DNA from: Gaeumannomyces sp. JS-464
Taxonomy: Eukaryota; Ascomycota; Sordariomycetes; Magnaporthales; Magnaporthaceae
Length of the DNA stretch: 64,000 nucleotides
Reading direction: 5' to 3'
Assembly: GCA_002197995.1 (NCBI GenBank)
Contig: NGZR01000001.1
Location: 3,286,001-3,350,000, forward strand
Below the pieces are notes generated by a model. The model was not told the origin of the DNA and did no database searches. It saw only the letters and a program-made list of their open reading frames with translations. The translations under genes and the position numbers were made by a program. Shown in pieces: positions 33,687 through 46,900 of the stretch (within the stretch, counting starts at the first letter, position 1; each line of letters opens with the position of its first letter).

Positions 33687-34577
33687 AATATGCTATTTTA
33701 ATAATAAAATTTATAAGCTTTAAATAAGCTTTATACACCGTGTTTTCCTAACGTTAATGCTTTTTTTAATTAAGTTTTTAAAAGCTTTTAACTTTTAATA
33801 ATTATTCCTTTTTTTTAATATCGTTCGTATAATTAATTGCTAATTTAAACCGCTTTTTTTAATATACTTTAACAAAAGCTCGGGTTTTTTTGGTTTTTAC
33901 GAGCTTATTTTTAATTTCGTTTTATAACCTTTTCGTAAAAGCCGAAAACAAAAGTGCGTTTTTTTATTTTAACTTAATTAAAATGCGTTAAATTCGGTAA
34001 TGTATTTAAACGTTAGCTTTATTTATCTAAACCGTTAAATTTTTTTTTACAATTTTAATTTTATCCACCGTATTAAATGCCTTTTTTAAACGTTTTTTAA
34101 ACTTATCGAACGATAGGAATACGATTTTCGTGTTTTCGTTTTTGGCGTTATCGTCGTTTTTTAATAATTTCGGTACGTAAGCTCGAACTAACCTTTTATT
34201 TTGCTTTTTAACCTTATAATTACGTATATAACTTTTTATTACTCGGTTACAAATTGTTTTTCGTAAAACCGGAAATATTTTTTGCATTTAGTAAAAAACG
34301 TTCGAAGTTATCCGTTTTTTCGTCGTATTTCAAAGGTGTAAAAAACTTGTAAAACTGCTTTACAAGCGTAGCGATTTATCCTATCGCTTAAACAGTTTGC
34401 TTCGCGATTTGGTTTAACGTAACGTTTATATTAATAATAATTTGCGTTAATTATAAAAGGTTTTGCTAGTTTAAATCGAACTTTTATTTGTTAATTCGAA
34501 TAACGTTAAGGTTTTAACTGGTCGATATAATGTATTATTCGGTTTTCGAGCCAAGTATTAAATAGGATTAATTAAAA

Positions 34578-35060
34578 TGTTATAATCGGGGTTTTGCTTT
34601 TAAAGTAAAGCATTTAAAAAAAGGGTTAAAATAATGCACCTATTAATAACTGTAAAAAATTTCGGGTTTTAAAATGCAGCGTTTTAATTACTTAGTTTAA
34701 AAGATGTTTAAAAGCTAACTTAAGTTAACTAATGTTAAAACTTTAATTAAAGCTATTTAAAATAATAAAAAGTTCTTTTTTTGTACTTATCCGCGTTTTG
34801 CTTCGTGCTTTATACATTTGTGGTTTTATTTTAAATTCCGACAAATTTAGTTTTTAAATTTGTAGTTTTATTTTAAATTTTAACAAATTTAAAAATATGG
34901 TTTTTAAATTTATAACTTTATTTTTAATTTCGACAAATTTAAAAATCCAACTTAAGTAAGCTTATTATATTACATGCTTTTTGCTGTTTAATAGTGCAAG
35001 GTAAAAGCGGCGTTTAAGCTTTTTTTCCCGTACTTTAAAGCCGTTTGCATGGTTGTAACA
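34578..35060 (-). repeat. 5' LTR of Gypsy-1r
   Basis: 483 bp; on the minus strand begins TGTTACAACCATGC and ends TATAACA. Carries ATTTGT/ACAAAT repeats like the Gypsy-2 LTRs. Confidence 0.7.
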
Positions 35061-35475
35061 AATTAATACTATCGAAAATTTAAACACGAAGACGATAACT
35101 CGTGCCGTTGTAGGAAAAAAAATCTTTTTATTACCCCGCATTTTGCAAATTAGCTAAAACCACGGAAAATCAGTGGCTTATAACGGACCCCGCTTTAACT
35201 TTTAACAAGCTTAACATTAAAAACGGCTATTATAAAAGCCCCACCTTTTTGCCTCGTTTGTTAAAGCTACTAACTATTTTGCTATCGCCGGATAATAATA
35301 ATAAAGCATAATAACCTGTATATAACTTATTTTTTTTTCTTTTAGCATTTGCACATTTCTTTTGTATTATTCGAGTTAATAATAAGCTTGTTAATTTTTC
35401 GCAACCCCGGCCGAACTTAAAAGCGGTTTTAAAAACCCCCCGCTTAGCTCCGCCCCTTTTTACGGCACATATGCT
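35061..35475 (+). pseudogene. LINE-L 3' part, first piece (RIPed)
   Basis: Plus-strand C-terminal end of a Tad1-like LINE ORF2. YYRKFKHEDDNSCRC at about 35070-35110 matches the YYRKFEYKNDNPCR block of LINE-R on the minus strand near 60260, then a 3' UTR also shared with LINE-R. It is cut at 35475 by Gypsy-2r and resumes at 52678. Confidence 0.65.
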
Positions 35476-35877
35476 TATTACAATTAAAGGTTTGCTTTTA
35501 AAATAAGGCATTTTAAAAGTGGAAAGGATAATATCGCTAATTTAGTTAATAAAAAAACACGTAACTTAAAAGGACAATTTAATTGCTTATTTTAGGAAAT
35601 GCTTAAAAGCTAACTTAAGTTAATTAATGCTAAAGCTTTAGCTAAAACTACTTAAAACAGTAGGAAATTCATCTTTTATATACATACTGCTTTTTTTAAT
35701 AGTTTTTGGATTTGTTGCTTTGCTTATAAATTTACAAATCTTTTTAAATTTATCGCTTTGCTTACAAATTTACAAATCTTTTTAATTACGTGGTTTTAAA
35801 TAACTTAATACGGGGTAAAAGCAGCGTTTAAAGCTTTTCCCGTTTGCTATTTTACAGCATGTATGCTAATCGTAACA
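35476..35877 (-). repeat. 3' LTR of Gypsy-2r
   Basis: 402 bp, fully RIPed; minus-strand start TGTTACGATTAGCATAC, end TTGTAATA. Aligns with 52238-52677. Confidence 0.8.
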
Positions 35878-35997
35878 TTAGGTCCCTTTTTTTAAGCCGA
35901 ATTTTTTAACCATGTTTTATCGCCCCGCTTTTTACTAATAGTAAGTACTTTTTTTTTTACCATTTTCCATCCTTTTTTTATTTTAACAAAATGTTTA

Positions 35998-37860
35998 ACG
36001 TGGTTTACAAATAAGTGGATTAAATAAACGAGTGGATTATCGATACGCGTTTACGCGTTAATTAAACTTTATCCACGAATATTTCCATAATAAACAATAG
36101 TAAACATAAACGACGAAAGCAGGATTATTTTAGCCTTTTAAACTATTAATTCGAATGCAAAGTTAAACGTTCGGAATGCCGCCAAAATTTACGCGGTTAA
36201 CTATTTTACTTTCGCCCGGCGCAAAAGCGGCCAACCTGCTCGACGCGATAGCATGCCCAAATTACGAAAATTAACGGAATCCAAAAAAAACGCCTGTTAA
36301 ATATATATTTAAGCTAAATTCGCGAGCATTTTTTCCCCGGCTTTTTAATATTAAAAATATGGCTAATTAATTGCTTGCCGAACGTAACGCGAGCGCCGTC
36401 GGCAAAAACTAAGTCGCGAACTTTGTTAAATACAGCGCAAAGCTCCGTACGCGTTAAATTCGAAAGTAGGACTACCAAAAGGCTAAATGCGAAAATCCTA
36501 AGCTCGTTTTTGCGTAATTCGACCTTATACGGAATATTGTAGCCAAATATAACATTTTGGATAATAATATTTATAACTTCGACGAAACCGGCTTTTTTAT
36601 AAGTATAATCGCCGCCGTTATAATTATTACAATATTAAAAAGCCGTAGTAAAGCAAAACTAATCCATCCAGCCTAGCAATTAGAAATAGGTTATAATTAT
36701 TTAAAAGGTTAATTATTGCGGCTAAACGATCCTTTTTTGTATTATTATTAAAAAGTAGTACTATTTGGCTAATTGGTATTTGGAAACCGACTTTTTACGC
36801 GATTAAGTTATTTTAACGAATGCTAACGGGTAAATTACGAATAAGCTCGGCTTAAAATGGATTTAGCATTTCGATAAACATATAGTATCGCGTACAAAAA
36901 GCTTTTATCGTTTATTAATGCTAAACGGGCATAAAAGCTACCATTCGACGGATTTCGAGCTTTATTGCTAAAAACATAACATTATTACGCTTTGTATACT
37001 TTTGCATTCGTTTTACTTTTTTTAGCCGTTTAACGTTAAATGTTTTAACCCGTTAAAAAAAGCGTACGGTTAATAAATCGAAAATTTAATAAAGTTACAC
37101 GTTAATTACGTAATTAAAGTCGAATTCCTTTTAGCGTTTAAAGCGGCATTTTTTAATTTTATAACCGAAGGAAACATTCGAAAAGGTTTTTAAAAAGCTG
37201 GTTTTGCTTTTTTTAATCCGGATTTGGTTTTGGAAAAGCTGGATATAAGGTTACGAATTTTAATTCCCTCGAAAAAGCTTTTAAATAACGCCGAATTTTG
37301 AACTTCCAAAACGCTTTAAACAATTAAGGACGTAATTTCGCAATCTAAACATATTAAAATTCGGATTTCCAATTACCGGAATAGCTTTCCGTTACTTATA
37401 CTATCGGTTATAAACCAATTAACGAAAAAGGTTAAAGCAATTATATATCGGGTTAACCTTTTAAAAAAAAAGTGCTACAAATTACGAAAGGCGAACGAAG
37501 CGTTAAGCAAACGCCGGAAGGCCAAAAAACGCGTGTTCGATAAAAAGGGTTATATACTATCGAAAAAGTACGAAATGCTTTAAACCAAAAAGAGCTAAAT
37601 GGGCAGCTATAGCAAAAAATGCGCGATTATAAAGGTTAAAAAAGGAGGGCGACGACGACTCGTCGGCGATGTAGCATTTGCGGCAAAACCGGACATAATG
37701 CGCGCATTTGCTAAAAGGAAGTAAAAACGTTTAATATATATAATTCCGAGTAGTTTAAATGGATTTTTGGCGTTGTTAAGTTAGCATGCGCGTTAATTAA
37801 CCGGAAGTCGGGTGTTAGTAATCCACTCGCTTATTTGATCCACTTACTTGTAAACCACGT
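35998..37860 (+). mobile_element. pogo/Fot1-like transposon copy F
   Basis: 1863 bp, TA at 35996-35997 and 37861-37862. Terminal repeat of the GTGGATTA subtype shared with copy B. Transposase on the plus strand, heavily broken; HTH part near 36250-36480, LNGH block near 36930, CCHC knuckle near 37660-37715. Sits in the 3' untranslated region of Gypsy-2r with continuous flanks. Confidence 0.9.
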
Positions 37861-38099
37861 TAGTCGAATGCGAAAACGTTTTTTTTACGAAAAAAACCTT
37901 TTAACGTAAAGATTTGCTTGTTTAAATTGTTTTTTTTTTGCTATTGAAATGCTTTTTTGCTTTTTTTATTAAAAAACGTGAAAAGTGTAAAGCTTTATTT
38001 TAGGATTTGTTTCGGTACGTGAAATGTTTCGATTAAAACCGTTTTAATTGCGATATTTTAGGTTTTTCGCTTAAGCAATTTCGTTTTATCAGTTTTTAA

Positions 38100-38300
38100 T
38101 ACTAACAAATAAAAGTAAAGGTTAAAACGATAAAAGAAAAGCGCCGCGCTTTAAATAATAAACTCGAGCGTTTACGAAAACAAAAAAAAATGCGTGGTTT
38201 AAAAAAGAATGCGTGCAATTCGTCGTGGTATTAACGCTATGGAAGAATTAAAACGTGTTAAGCGGGAAAAAGTCGACCGAAAAGCTTGCTAAACTGCCTC
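38100..38300 (+). pseudogene. Antisense basic/coiled-coil reading frame of Gypsy-2r
   Basis: Opposite strand to gag-pol, between chromodomain and 3' LTR. KLERLRKQKKMRGLKKN, then after a one-base shift MRAIRRGINAMEELKRVKRE. Matches the antisense frame at 20470-20650 in Gypsy-1f. Unknown function. Confidence 0.45.
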
Positions 38301-38689
38301 GTAACCCGAGCCGTCCGTAGCTTTTGCCGTTTCCCCCGACTGGTAAACATTTAAAATTAATCCTAATTTAAATTTATTTGCCTTTTTTAACCGTGGTAAG
38401 TTATGATTTTTTTAATAACTTTTTTAGGCTTTATAACGCATTAAGTGTAGTTTTGGTTTTTTTGCCGAGGTTTCGGGTTCAAATCCCGGCACGACTATTA
38501 TTAGGAACCTAATTATCGAGTTTTCGCCGATTGGTTTTTTAGCTACTTTTGCTTTTGCTAACCTTTTTATAAGTGCTTTTGCCGGTATTTCGCTAAAGCT
38601 TTTTAGCAATTTATAAAGTTAGTTCCTTTTTCCTACGTATTTTTCTCATAGCCGTACCTTTTCCATTTAATTAGGTACTTTTTAGGCTT

Positions 38690-41600
38690 ATTTTTTAGCT
38701 TATAATTTAAAAGAATTTCAATTTCGTACTTTTATTTTAGGTTAATATTTATTAATTCGTCGCTTTTAAAGCCCGGTAACGCTAATTTAAATAAGGAAAT
38801 ATAAAAAACCGGGTGGGATTTTGTAATTAGTGGTACTCGAAGTTTATAATTTACGTTTAAAACTTTTTTTAACATTTTAAACGGTTTTAGTTTTTTATAG
38901 TTTAATTTATCGCTTAATCGGTTTGTTTTAATATTTCGTCGAAAAAGATAAACGCTATTTCCCTTTTTAAATGTCGGTTTTTCAACCTTTTTTGCTTGCT
39001 TAAGTAATTATACGGTGCCGTAACTTTTTTAACTTCGTTTAAAAGTGTTTATGCAATTTAATAAACTTTATTACTTGTATTTCCGCTGTTAAAGCATGCT
39101 TTTTTACTTTAAGGTCTTTATACGCTATAAGCGTAAACCCGTAATTCGTATAAAACGGTGTAATTTTTATGCTTTTATAAATTAAATTGTTATAAGCGAA
39201 TTAGGCTATAAGAAGTAATTATATTTAATTATTTTGTTTATAATTAACGTAATAACGTAAATATTGCTTTATAATTCAATTAGTTTGCTTTGTTTATCCA
39301 TTTATTTAAAAGTGGTAAGCCGTAAATAAAAAGTGCTTAGCTTTTAGCAAAGCCGTAAACCTTTTCTAAAATTTGCTCGTAAACAGTTTGTTTTTATTTG
39401 TAATTAAAAGGTTCGGCGTGCCGTGTTCCGCTATTATATGCTTAACGAAAACGTGCGTTAGTTTCTTAACGTCGCTGCTTTTTTTATATGGTAAAAATAA
39501 GGCATATTTGGTAAGCTTATTTACTATTACTAATATATTATCGTATTTTACTTTAATTAACGGTTTTTTAAATTAAAAATGTTTAACGACGAAATTTATA
39601 ATAACTTTTTACTATATTTTATCCGGTACTAGCAAAGGTTATAATAACCCATATGGTTTATACTTGTTAGCTTTGTTTTTTAATATAATTTTCGCCATTT
39701 TTTATTGCGTTTTATATTTCGGCTTAAGTTTTTGCAAACTTATAATATTATTATAACCGTTTTTACGTTTTTTTTACGCTTTAATAGCCGTATGCCAGTT
39801 GGTTATAAATTTGTTAAATTTTTTTTAAAGTTTAAACTTTTCTTTATCGAAACGTTTTAACGAGTATCCTTTATACCGGAACTAAAAATCCGTTTAATTT
39901 TTCGGTTAAAATTACTCGTGTTTTTTAAGTATTATAACCTGGTAATCCGGTCGTCGGTTTAAAACGTCCGCCCGACTATTTTTTAACCTTTTCCAGTATT
40001 CGATCCGAATATCGTAATTTTACAAAAATTCGTTTTAACGAACTTATTACTTATTTAAGTTTTTACTTATAGTAAAATGTGTTAAGTTTTTATAATTCGT
40101 ATATATTATAACTTAATGCTTCGTTTTATAAAAATTTAGCCGTTATTATTTAAATGCTCGGATTTTCGTTAAAAGTTTTTTATCGTGGATTTAGTAATTT
40201 AACTTAAATTTATTTAACTTTTGCGAAAAAAATGCGTAAAAGTGCAACCGTTTTTAATCGTTTCGTTATTCGAATTAGCCGCCGATCGCGTAATTCGACG
40301 CGTTAGTTTTAACTTCGAAAGGTTTTTTTAAATCCGGAAATACTAACATTAGTTTTTTTAATACGGCGTTTCGTAATTGTATAAAAGCTTTTTATTTTTA
40401 CCTTTTTAATAAAACTGGTAGTTATTTTTAGTAAGGTTTGTAAATAGTATGGCAATTTTGCTATAATTACGGATAAACCGTTTATAAAAGTTTAAAATTT
40501 TTAAAAACCCTCGTATTTTCGTAACGATTTTAAATATAAGCCATTTTTTAACTTTTTCGACTTTTTTAAAGTCCATATAAACCTGTTTAAATATAACTAT
40601 AAATTTTAAAAAAGCGACTTTTTGCGAATGCCATTCGCATTTTTTTAGCTTAATAAAAAGCTTCGCATTAAGCAGCTTTTAAAACATTTTATATACGTAT
40701 TACTTATATTTTTTTATCGTTTTCGAAAAAATTAAAATATCGTCCAAATACGTAAAAACGAAAACGTTGAAATACTAGCGTAATATATAATTAATTATTT
40801 TTTAAAACGTGGCTAATATATTTGTAAACCCGAAAATTATTATTAAAAATTCGTAGCATTTAAGTTTTGTTTTAAAAACCGTAAACCACTTTTAGCCCTT
40901 TTTAATCCGTATTAAGTTATAAGTTTTCCGTAAATTTAAAGCCGTAAAATATTCGGCTTTGCCGAGCTTATCGCGTAATTTATCGATAAAAAGTAAAAAA
41001 TACCGATTTTTAATCGTAATTTTATTTAACGGGTGGTAATCGATGCATATTCGTTCCGTCCCGTTTTTTTTCTTTTTTATAGGATTTTATATCCTATTAA
41101 AAAATCGAAAAGTTAATATATCCCTTTCGTAAATCTTTTTCCAGCTAATTTTTTAGCATTTCCTATTACCGGGGGTTAAACTGGTATAGCTTTTAATATT
41201 TAAATTGCGTTTTTAATTTAAGTTTAATTTTAAAATCGAACGGTTTATATTCGGGAAATACCGTTTTTAGGTTTTTTTTAAACAATTTTTCGTATTTATA
41301 ATATTTTTCCGAAATATTTGCGAGCCGTTTTTTAATATTAATTTAGTCGTTTTAATCGCTTTTTATTTAAATAATCGTATATTTGTTAATATTAAATGCG
41401 AAGGTAAATTATTAAGCTTTATTACCGTTATAACCTTTTTTTATCGCTTTATATGCTTACGGTTTAAAGTTTATAACTAGTAAATTATTTTAATTACTCG
41501 TAACTTTTTTTATTAAATTTAACCGCTAGTTTAATTTATCCGTAAATTCTATTTTTTAAACTAAAAAATTTCGAACATTACATTTCCTTTTTTTATATTT

Positions 41601-42640
41601 AGGTCGTTTAATATAACAATAACGTTTTCCCTATTCCAAGTGCGTAATGTTATTAGTTATGTTTTTCGGTTAATTTATCTTTCGGTATAAACGACGGGTA
41701 TTTTTTTAACCGTTTTTAGTTAATACGGTTAGTATTTCCGTTTTGTAAAGATTTTATACCGTTTAACCGTTTATAGCGATATATAATCGCTTTATATTTC
41801 GCAATCGATTATTATTTTAACGTTTTTTTTAATATTTTATTCGGAATGTTAATAAGTTATACGGTTAAATTAATTTTATTATTGCGAAGGTTTTTATCGG
41901 TTTTCGTTTCCCATTTCGTACTTTCCGTTTAAGTGGTTTTTTTAATTTTTTAATAAAAAGAACGAGTATCGTACGTTCGTTTTTTTATTCGGGTTAAACG
42001 GTATATACGTTCGCGTAATCTTTTAATGCTAAGCTTTCGCTTTTTATATTATATGTTTTTTGCATTTCGCAGTTTCGCATTTCTTTTAATAAAGCGTTTT
42101 AGTAATATATAGCATCGAATACCGCTCGTTAAATTTAAAAACGGCGGTAAACTTGCCGATCCGGGTTAGTTTTACCGTAATAATTAAAATACTAAACAGG
42201 GTTTAATTTTAAGCTTACTTTTTAATTTTCGTACAAAAAATCGTATTTAAGTTTAAATTATAAGTGAAATTTGCATTTTTTATAAATACATTTTGCTTAA
42301 AAAAGGTATAAATGTTTAAAATGTTTTATATTAACGTTAAAGTAGTTTTTAAAGTTTAACGCAGCTTTTTTTAATTCGCTTGCGTTATCGAATTGGTAAT
42401 TAGCGTATTTAACTTTTTGTTAATCGTTAAATTACGATAAAAGTTAACCGTTATTTCCGTCCGCCAGGGTGGCGTAGCATAACGGGCTTTTTAAATGTTT
42501 TAAAACTTTAACGTTTTAAAAACAGTTTAAAATATTAAAAAGCGTAAAAACGCTTTAACTTTTCCAATTTGTTTGGCTTTTACAAATTATAAATGCAAAA
42601 GTTTCGCCGTTCGAACTTTTTACTCGTTTTTAAAACTCGG
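38690..42640 (-). pseudogene. Gypsy-2r pol remnant
   Basis: Minus-strand pol from protease (near 42500) through RT (near 41000-40550, with the same lysine-rich segment seen in Gypsy-2f), RNase H and integrase to the C-terminal SHPVFYISLFKLALPG block near 38790 and the start of the chromodomain near 38700. Stop-rich throughout. Confidence 0.65.
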
Positions 42641-42867
42641 TATCAAAGCTGTCAGGCAGGCAAAGTAAACGTTAGCAGTCGAGTAAATTCTCTTTTTTTT
42701 TTTGCAGAAAAAAGGGAGGCCCGGAAGGCCCGGCCTGCACAGAATTGGGATATCCCCAATTTTGTAAAAGCCCGCTGGTGGGGCTCGTCTTTATCTAAAA
42801 TAAAGGCTGCGGGTTTCCAAAAGCCCCGCACCTCCAGCTATCTACAAGGGCCCTACTAGCCGTAACA
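42641..42867 (-). repeat. 3' LTR of Gypsy-3
   Basis: 227 bp, nearly identical to 50583-50808 apart from C-to-T/G-to-A changes. Contains AATTGGGATATCCCCAATT and a CTTTATCTAAAATAAAG relic of a perfect palindrome. Confidence 0.88.
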
Positions 42868-42889
42868 AATGCCGGCCCCTTAAAAAGAC

Positions 42890-43800
42890 GGCATTGTCCT
42901 TAATGCTAATAGTACAGGTAAAGATCTTCGCTCCTCGAGCGTTCCAAGCTTCCATTAAGCCGCATTTTTCCGCGGTTTTCCTCGCCCGCGTTTGGCCGGT
43001 GCCGGCGCTTTTGGTCCACCGTCGTCGGCCATAGGGAAAAGTCCGGTAACGTTAGCTTTGCCTTGTAAGGCGAGTAAGGTCTCCTAAAACCTCTCGAAGG
43101 CCTTAACGACTTTAAAGGCGTGCTTAAAATCCGAGGACCGCAGCCACTGGCCTTCGTGCTCTCCGTAACCTTTCTAAACCACGTAATACTTTACGGAGCT
43201 ACCACGCTTAATCCTTTTGTTAGTAATGCGTTCGACCTTATACGACTAGTCGTTAAGGTTGCCAAAGTCGTTGGATTCGTTGGTTTTAAAAGCGTAGTCG
43301 ACCGGTCCGAAGGGCGGCGGCACACGTTGGTAAAGGTCGTTAGCGGCCTTATACCGAAACAAGTGCTAAATGGAAATCACAAGGTAAATCCGGGTGCCGT
43401 TACGGGGCAGGTCCAGCTCGTAGGCCAACGAGGAAACTTTCTTTTTAATAGTGTAGGGCTTTTAACGAAAAAAGGCCGTTTTATTATTTGTTATGCCACC
43501 ACGCGGCTTATAAGCCGTGCCCATTTTCAGCCAAACTTGATTTCCAACGTTAAACTCCTTATAGCGGTGCTTATTATCGTAAATCCTTTTTATTTCGAAA
43601 GCAGCAAGGTTTATAACGTATTAGGCTTTTTGTCGAAAATGCTTTTTAACGTACTAAAAATTAAAGGTATCTTTGGGATCCGAGTTGGTTAGGCGAATGA
43701 CAAAGCTTGGAAGTTTAAATTCGAAAAAAAACTCGTACGGCGAACAGTTTGTGGCTAATATGGTAAAGTTGTTAATGTCCTATTAAAGTGCTGGAAGTAT
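42890..43800 (-). pseudogene. Gypsy-3 integrase C-terminus and chromodomain
   Basis: Minus strand: KEFNVGNQVWLKMG near 43540, KVSSLAYELDLP near 43410, SYKVERITNKRIKRG near 43220, then KYYVV-KGYGEHEGQWLRSS near 43130-43185, where the chromodomain Trp is a TAG stop. The final residues are basic (RGRGKPRKNA near 42980). The 190-codon plus-strand frame at 43120-43692 is the antisense of this coding region. Confidence 0.75.
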
Positions 43801-43824
43801 ATTAACCCAATTGTTAAAATGCTT

Positions 43825-44600
43825 TTAAGCGTAAAAGCGTAAAGCCAGCTCCACAAGTTGGTTTTTCCTTTCAGATTGGCCATTAGCCTGGGGGTGGTAG
43901 GCCGTTATCATAGCCAATTTAATGCCAAAGCCTTTCCAAAAGGTTTTCCAAAAGGTACCGGTAAATTTGGCATCCCTGTTAAAAATGATAGCACGAGGGC
44001 AAAGCCAATCGGCTATTAAAAAGTGTCGCAATAGGAAGGATGCCTAATGTTTAGCGCCGTAAGTGTTATAGCTAGGGATTAAAATGGTTCGCTTAAAGGT
44101 TTTGTTTATAACCGTTAAAAGCGCGTTATAAGCATTATGGGTGTTTAATTGCCAAAGGGTATTGGCTAACGGTATTGTAGGTAAAACCGTGATAAAATCC
44201 ATAACTAATACGCTTATCGGTTCCGTAAGGGCCTGGATAAGTTGGAAGGTCCCAATAGGTTTTTGATTATCGATTTGGTTTATGCTACAAATATGGCAAT
44301 GCTTAATGTACTGGTCGATTTGGCGCCTTTTGAACCGGAAGTGCACTTTTGCAAATACATTTGTCATTTTTTAACGGCCGAAATGGTGCTTATAATTATA
44401 AGCTTCTTTTAAAAAGGCTTTTACCAAAAAGAAAGGGATAACCAAGCGTTTAACTCCGTCGTTATCCTTATTGTATAATAAGCTATCGATAATACGGAAA
44501 GGGTGCCCGGGTTTTAAAGCATTTAGCACGTCCTCGTGTTTAGGGGGTTTTTTACCGGGACGAGGGGTTGCGAGTTCCCGAATTAGCTTGTAAAACACGG
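43825..44600 (-). pseudogene. Gypsy-3 integrase zinc-binding and catalytic core
   Basis: The zinc-binding HHCC region reads at 44598-44340 (YNYKHHFGR, then IKHCHICSINQIDNQ). The core follows: VLVMDFITVLP with the first catalytic Asp near 44190, NRDAKFTGTFWKTFW with the second near 43970, and AYHPQANGQSERKNQ with the Glu near 43880. All three acidic residues can be seen, though the frame is broken between pieces. Integrase inserts the cDNA in the genome. Confidence 0.8.
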
Positions 44601-44689
44601 GGTTTTCCTTATAATGCTTAATAAACTAAAAGCGCAAGTTATTTTCCATAACTGCCTCGGCTATTTGTAAAACGTGTTTAACCTCGTGT

Positions 44690-46900
44690 TAATCATTATC
44701 GTCGGGACCCTTGTCCCAAAAAGAGTCCAATACAAGCTCGTCGGGCTTGGCGCGGGTTTTAAGGTTTCCAATAACTGCGGGGAAACGGAACAATGCGTCG
44801 GGCATAAGGTTAAAACGTTTTAGCACGTGGTAAACGTTTAAAAAATAAGCGTTAAAGTAAATGGAAGCGTTTATTAAGCGTTTATTAGCCCGGTTTATGG
44901 AAACAATGTTAAGGCAAATCCTATTAACGATTCCAAAAGTGGCATTATGGTCCGTAAGCATAACGATACGGTTTTTGTTATTAAAATAGAGGACGGTGCG
45001 AAATCGTTTACAAGCTTAAACCAAACAGGCTACCTCCAACTTTAAAAGTCCGTAATTAAGCTTAAATGCTATTAAGCATTAATTAAAAAACATAATCGGT
45101 TAAACCATTATTAACGAAATTACAGTTTTTGGTTTTTAAACGTACTCCGGTTTGGTTTGGAACATTATAATTCCAAAGCCGCGTTCGAAACTCCCGTCGA
45201 TTTGCAATACAACGTGCGGTTTGGGTCGTGGTGGTATAGCGCATTTCTTTGCAAAATAAACTTTTAAAATGCTTCGAAGGATTTAATTTCGCTAAAAGTA
45301 GGCGTAAAAGCGGTGCTTTTTGCGTAATGCTAGCGCTAACCCCTTTATTTTTGCTTTGTTTCCGGCTTTTAGCCAGTAGCAAAACTTTCCGCTTTTGCAA
45401 AAGCTCCGCGATTTTAACGTAATAAGGGATTATAAAGCGCAAAAATCCGGTACTACCGAGGTACGTTTCTAAAGATTTAAACGTGCTGGGAAAAGCCAAG
45501 TTTTTAAAGCTTTAAACTCGCGATTTCGTAGTGGAAAGTCCTAAAACATCGACGTAAAATCCAAGCAGCTCGACGTTAAAATACCCGACGAAGCTCTTTT
45601 TAAAGGAAATAGCTATGCCTTTGTCTTTAAACATTTTAAAAATCGTTTTTAAATAACGCTAATAGTTTTGGAAATTGTCCGAAAAAATGATAATATTATC
45701 GATAAAACAGCGGCAAAAGGACTTAAAAGGTCGGAAAAAATTATTTATAAACCTTTGGACGTAAGCAGGGCTATTCCGGTATCCTATAAAAGCTATTTAT
45801 AAACGTTCGAAACCTCGGTGGCTTACAATCGTAAGCTTGTCTCGATGCTCCGAGTGCACGAGGAATTAAAAGAAAAAGGCCGTTACGTTTACGGCTATTG
45901 CGTATCCCTTACCTTTAAAAGCCTCGATTACGTTTTATTAAAAAGGCAAAAGGTAGGCGTTTAGCACGGTAACTTTGTTAAATTGGCGTAGGTCGACAAC
46001 TACACGGCTTTTGGGTTAGCCGTGCACCATGCGCCATACGACGAAGCAAAAAAACGCAAAAGGAATAGCGTGGTTAACTAGTTCCAATCGCTTTTATTCG
46101 TTAAGCTTATCGTAAGTTTAATCGATAACGTTCTTCTTTTTGCGGGCCACGGGATAAGGCCGGTTAAATAGCTTAGCGCTTTAATTTTGCCATCCTTTTA
46201 CAAAAGGGATTTTTATTTGCTCGTTTTTAGGGATATCGATAAAGCCACGGTTTCGCTAAATATCGGCCCGCTTATAAATGTTTTTAAAAATGCGAGCTTC
46301 GTAAAGTCGCCGTTATAAACGTGCACCTTATCCTTCGTTAAAATGTAAAATACCTTGCCAAAAGCTTTAATCGCTAAGCGCTTTTTTAACACTTTAGGTA
46401 AAAACTTCGGAAAGTTAAGCATAGGTTTCCGTAATTAATATCGACTTTCGGTCCGGGATCCTGGTTTTTAAAGTCCTAAAAAGTTAACTTTTTTAGCATT
46501 ATAAGCTTCCCTGCTTTTACTTTTCCCAATATTATATTGTAAACCTGGTTAAAAAGTAACTTTAATTGGCACGCCCGCTCCGCTCGTAGGTTTTTTAAAC
46601 CTTAGCATTTACCGCAAATAGTGCTTGGTTATTTAACCGTAAGGGGTTTTTAAAACCTATGGTTTAATTACATTGCTTAAATTACCTGCTTTTCTTTGCC
46701 AAAACCGGTGCCGGTAGCGGTTTCGATCGTAGGGGTTTCGGCCGAAAAGAGGAAAGTTAAAAGGGTTTCGAAGCCGTATTTAACGCCGTGTTTAACTTAA
46801 AAGCCTTAAACCGCGGTGGCCAGTGCGGTTACGCTCGTAACAACCTTAAAAACCGTTTTAAAGTTAAGCATTTAATGGATTTGGTTCGTATACTTCGTAA
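44690..46900 (-). pseudogene. Gypsy-3 reverse transcriptase and RNase H
   Basis: RT is readable from about 46420 down. The YxDD box at 45694-45705 reads FIDN followed by IIIFSDN, so the second Asp is lost. The connection domain is open at 45499-45083 (SLETYLGSTGFLRFIIPYYV), and RNase H follows (MLTDHNATFGIV at 44961). It converts RNA to cDNA in active elements; as read it is dead. Confidence 0.8.

Larger units (their letters stand above)
30920..35060 (-). mobile_element. Gypsy-1r: reverse Gypsy element, 3' truncated in RT, heavily RIPed
   Basis: Minus-strand element: 5' LTR 34578-35060, gag at about 33692-34577 (a readable piece at 34287-34027 starts MQKIFPVLRKTIC and matches Gypsy-1f gag near 12470), protease and RT from 33448 down to 30920. 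It ends at pogo E; RNase H, integrase and 3' LTR are missing. A solo TRIM-like LTR (33449-33686) interrupts gag. The 5' LTR abuts a LINE 3' end at 35061. Confidence 0.75.

Noticed and set aside
38405..38505. tRNA-like T-arm (GGGTTCAAATCCC) in Gypsy-2r
   Set aside because: A B-box-like T-arm is present but no matching acceptor, D-arm or anticodon arm could be folded around it.
43120..43692. 190-codon plus-strand frame
   Set aside because: Antisense of the Gypsy-3 integrase C-terminus and chromodomain, which read clearly on the minus strand.
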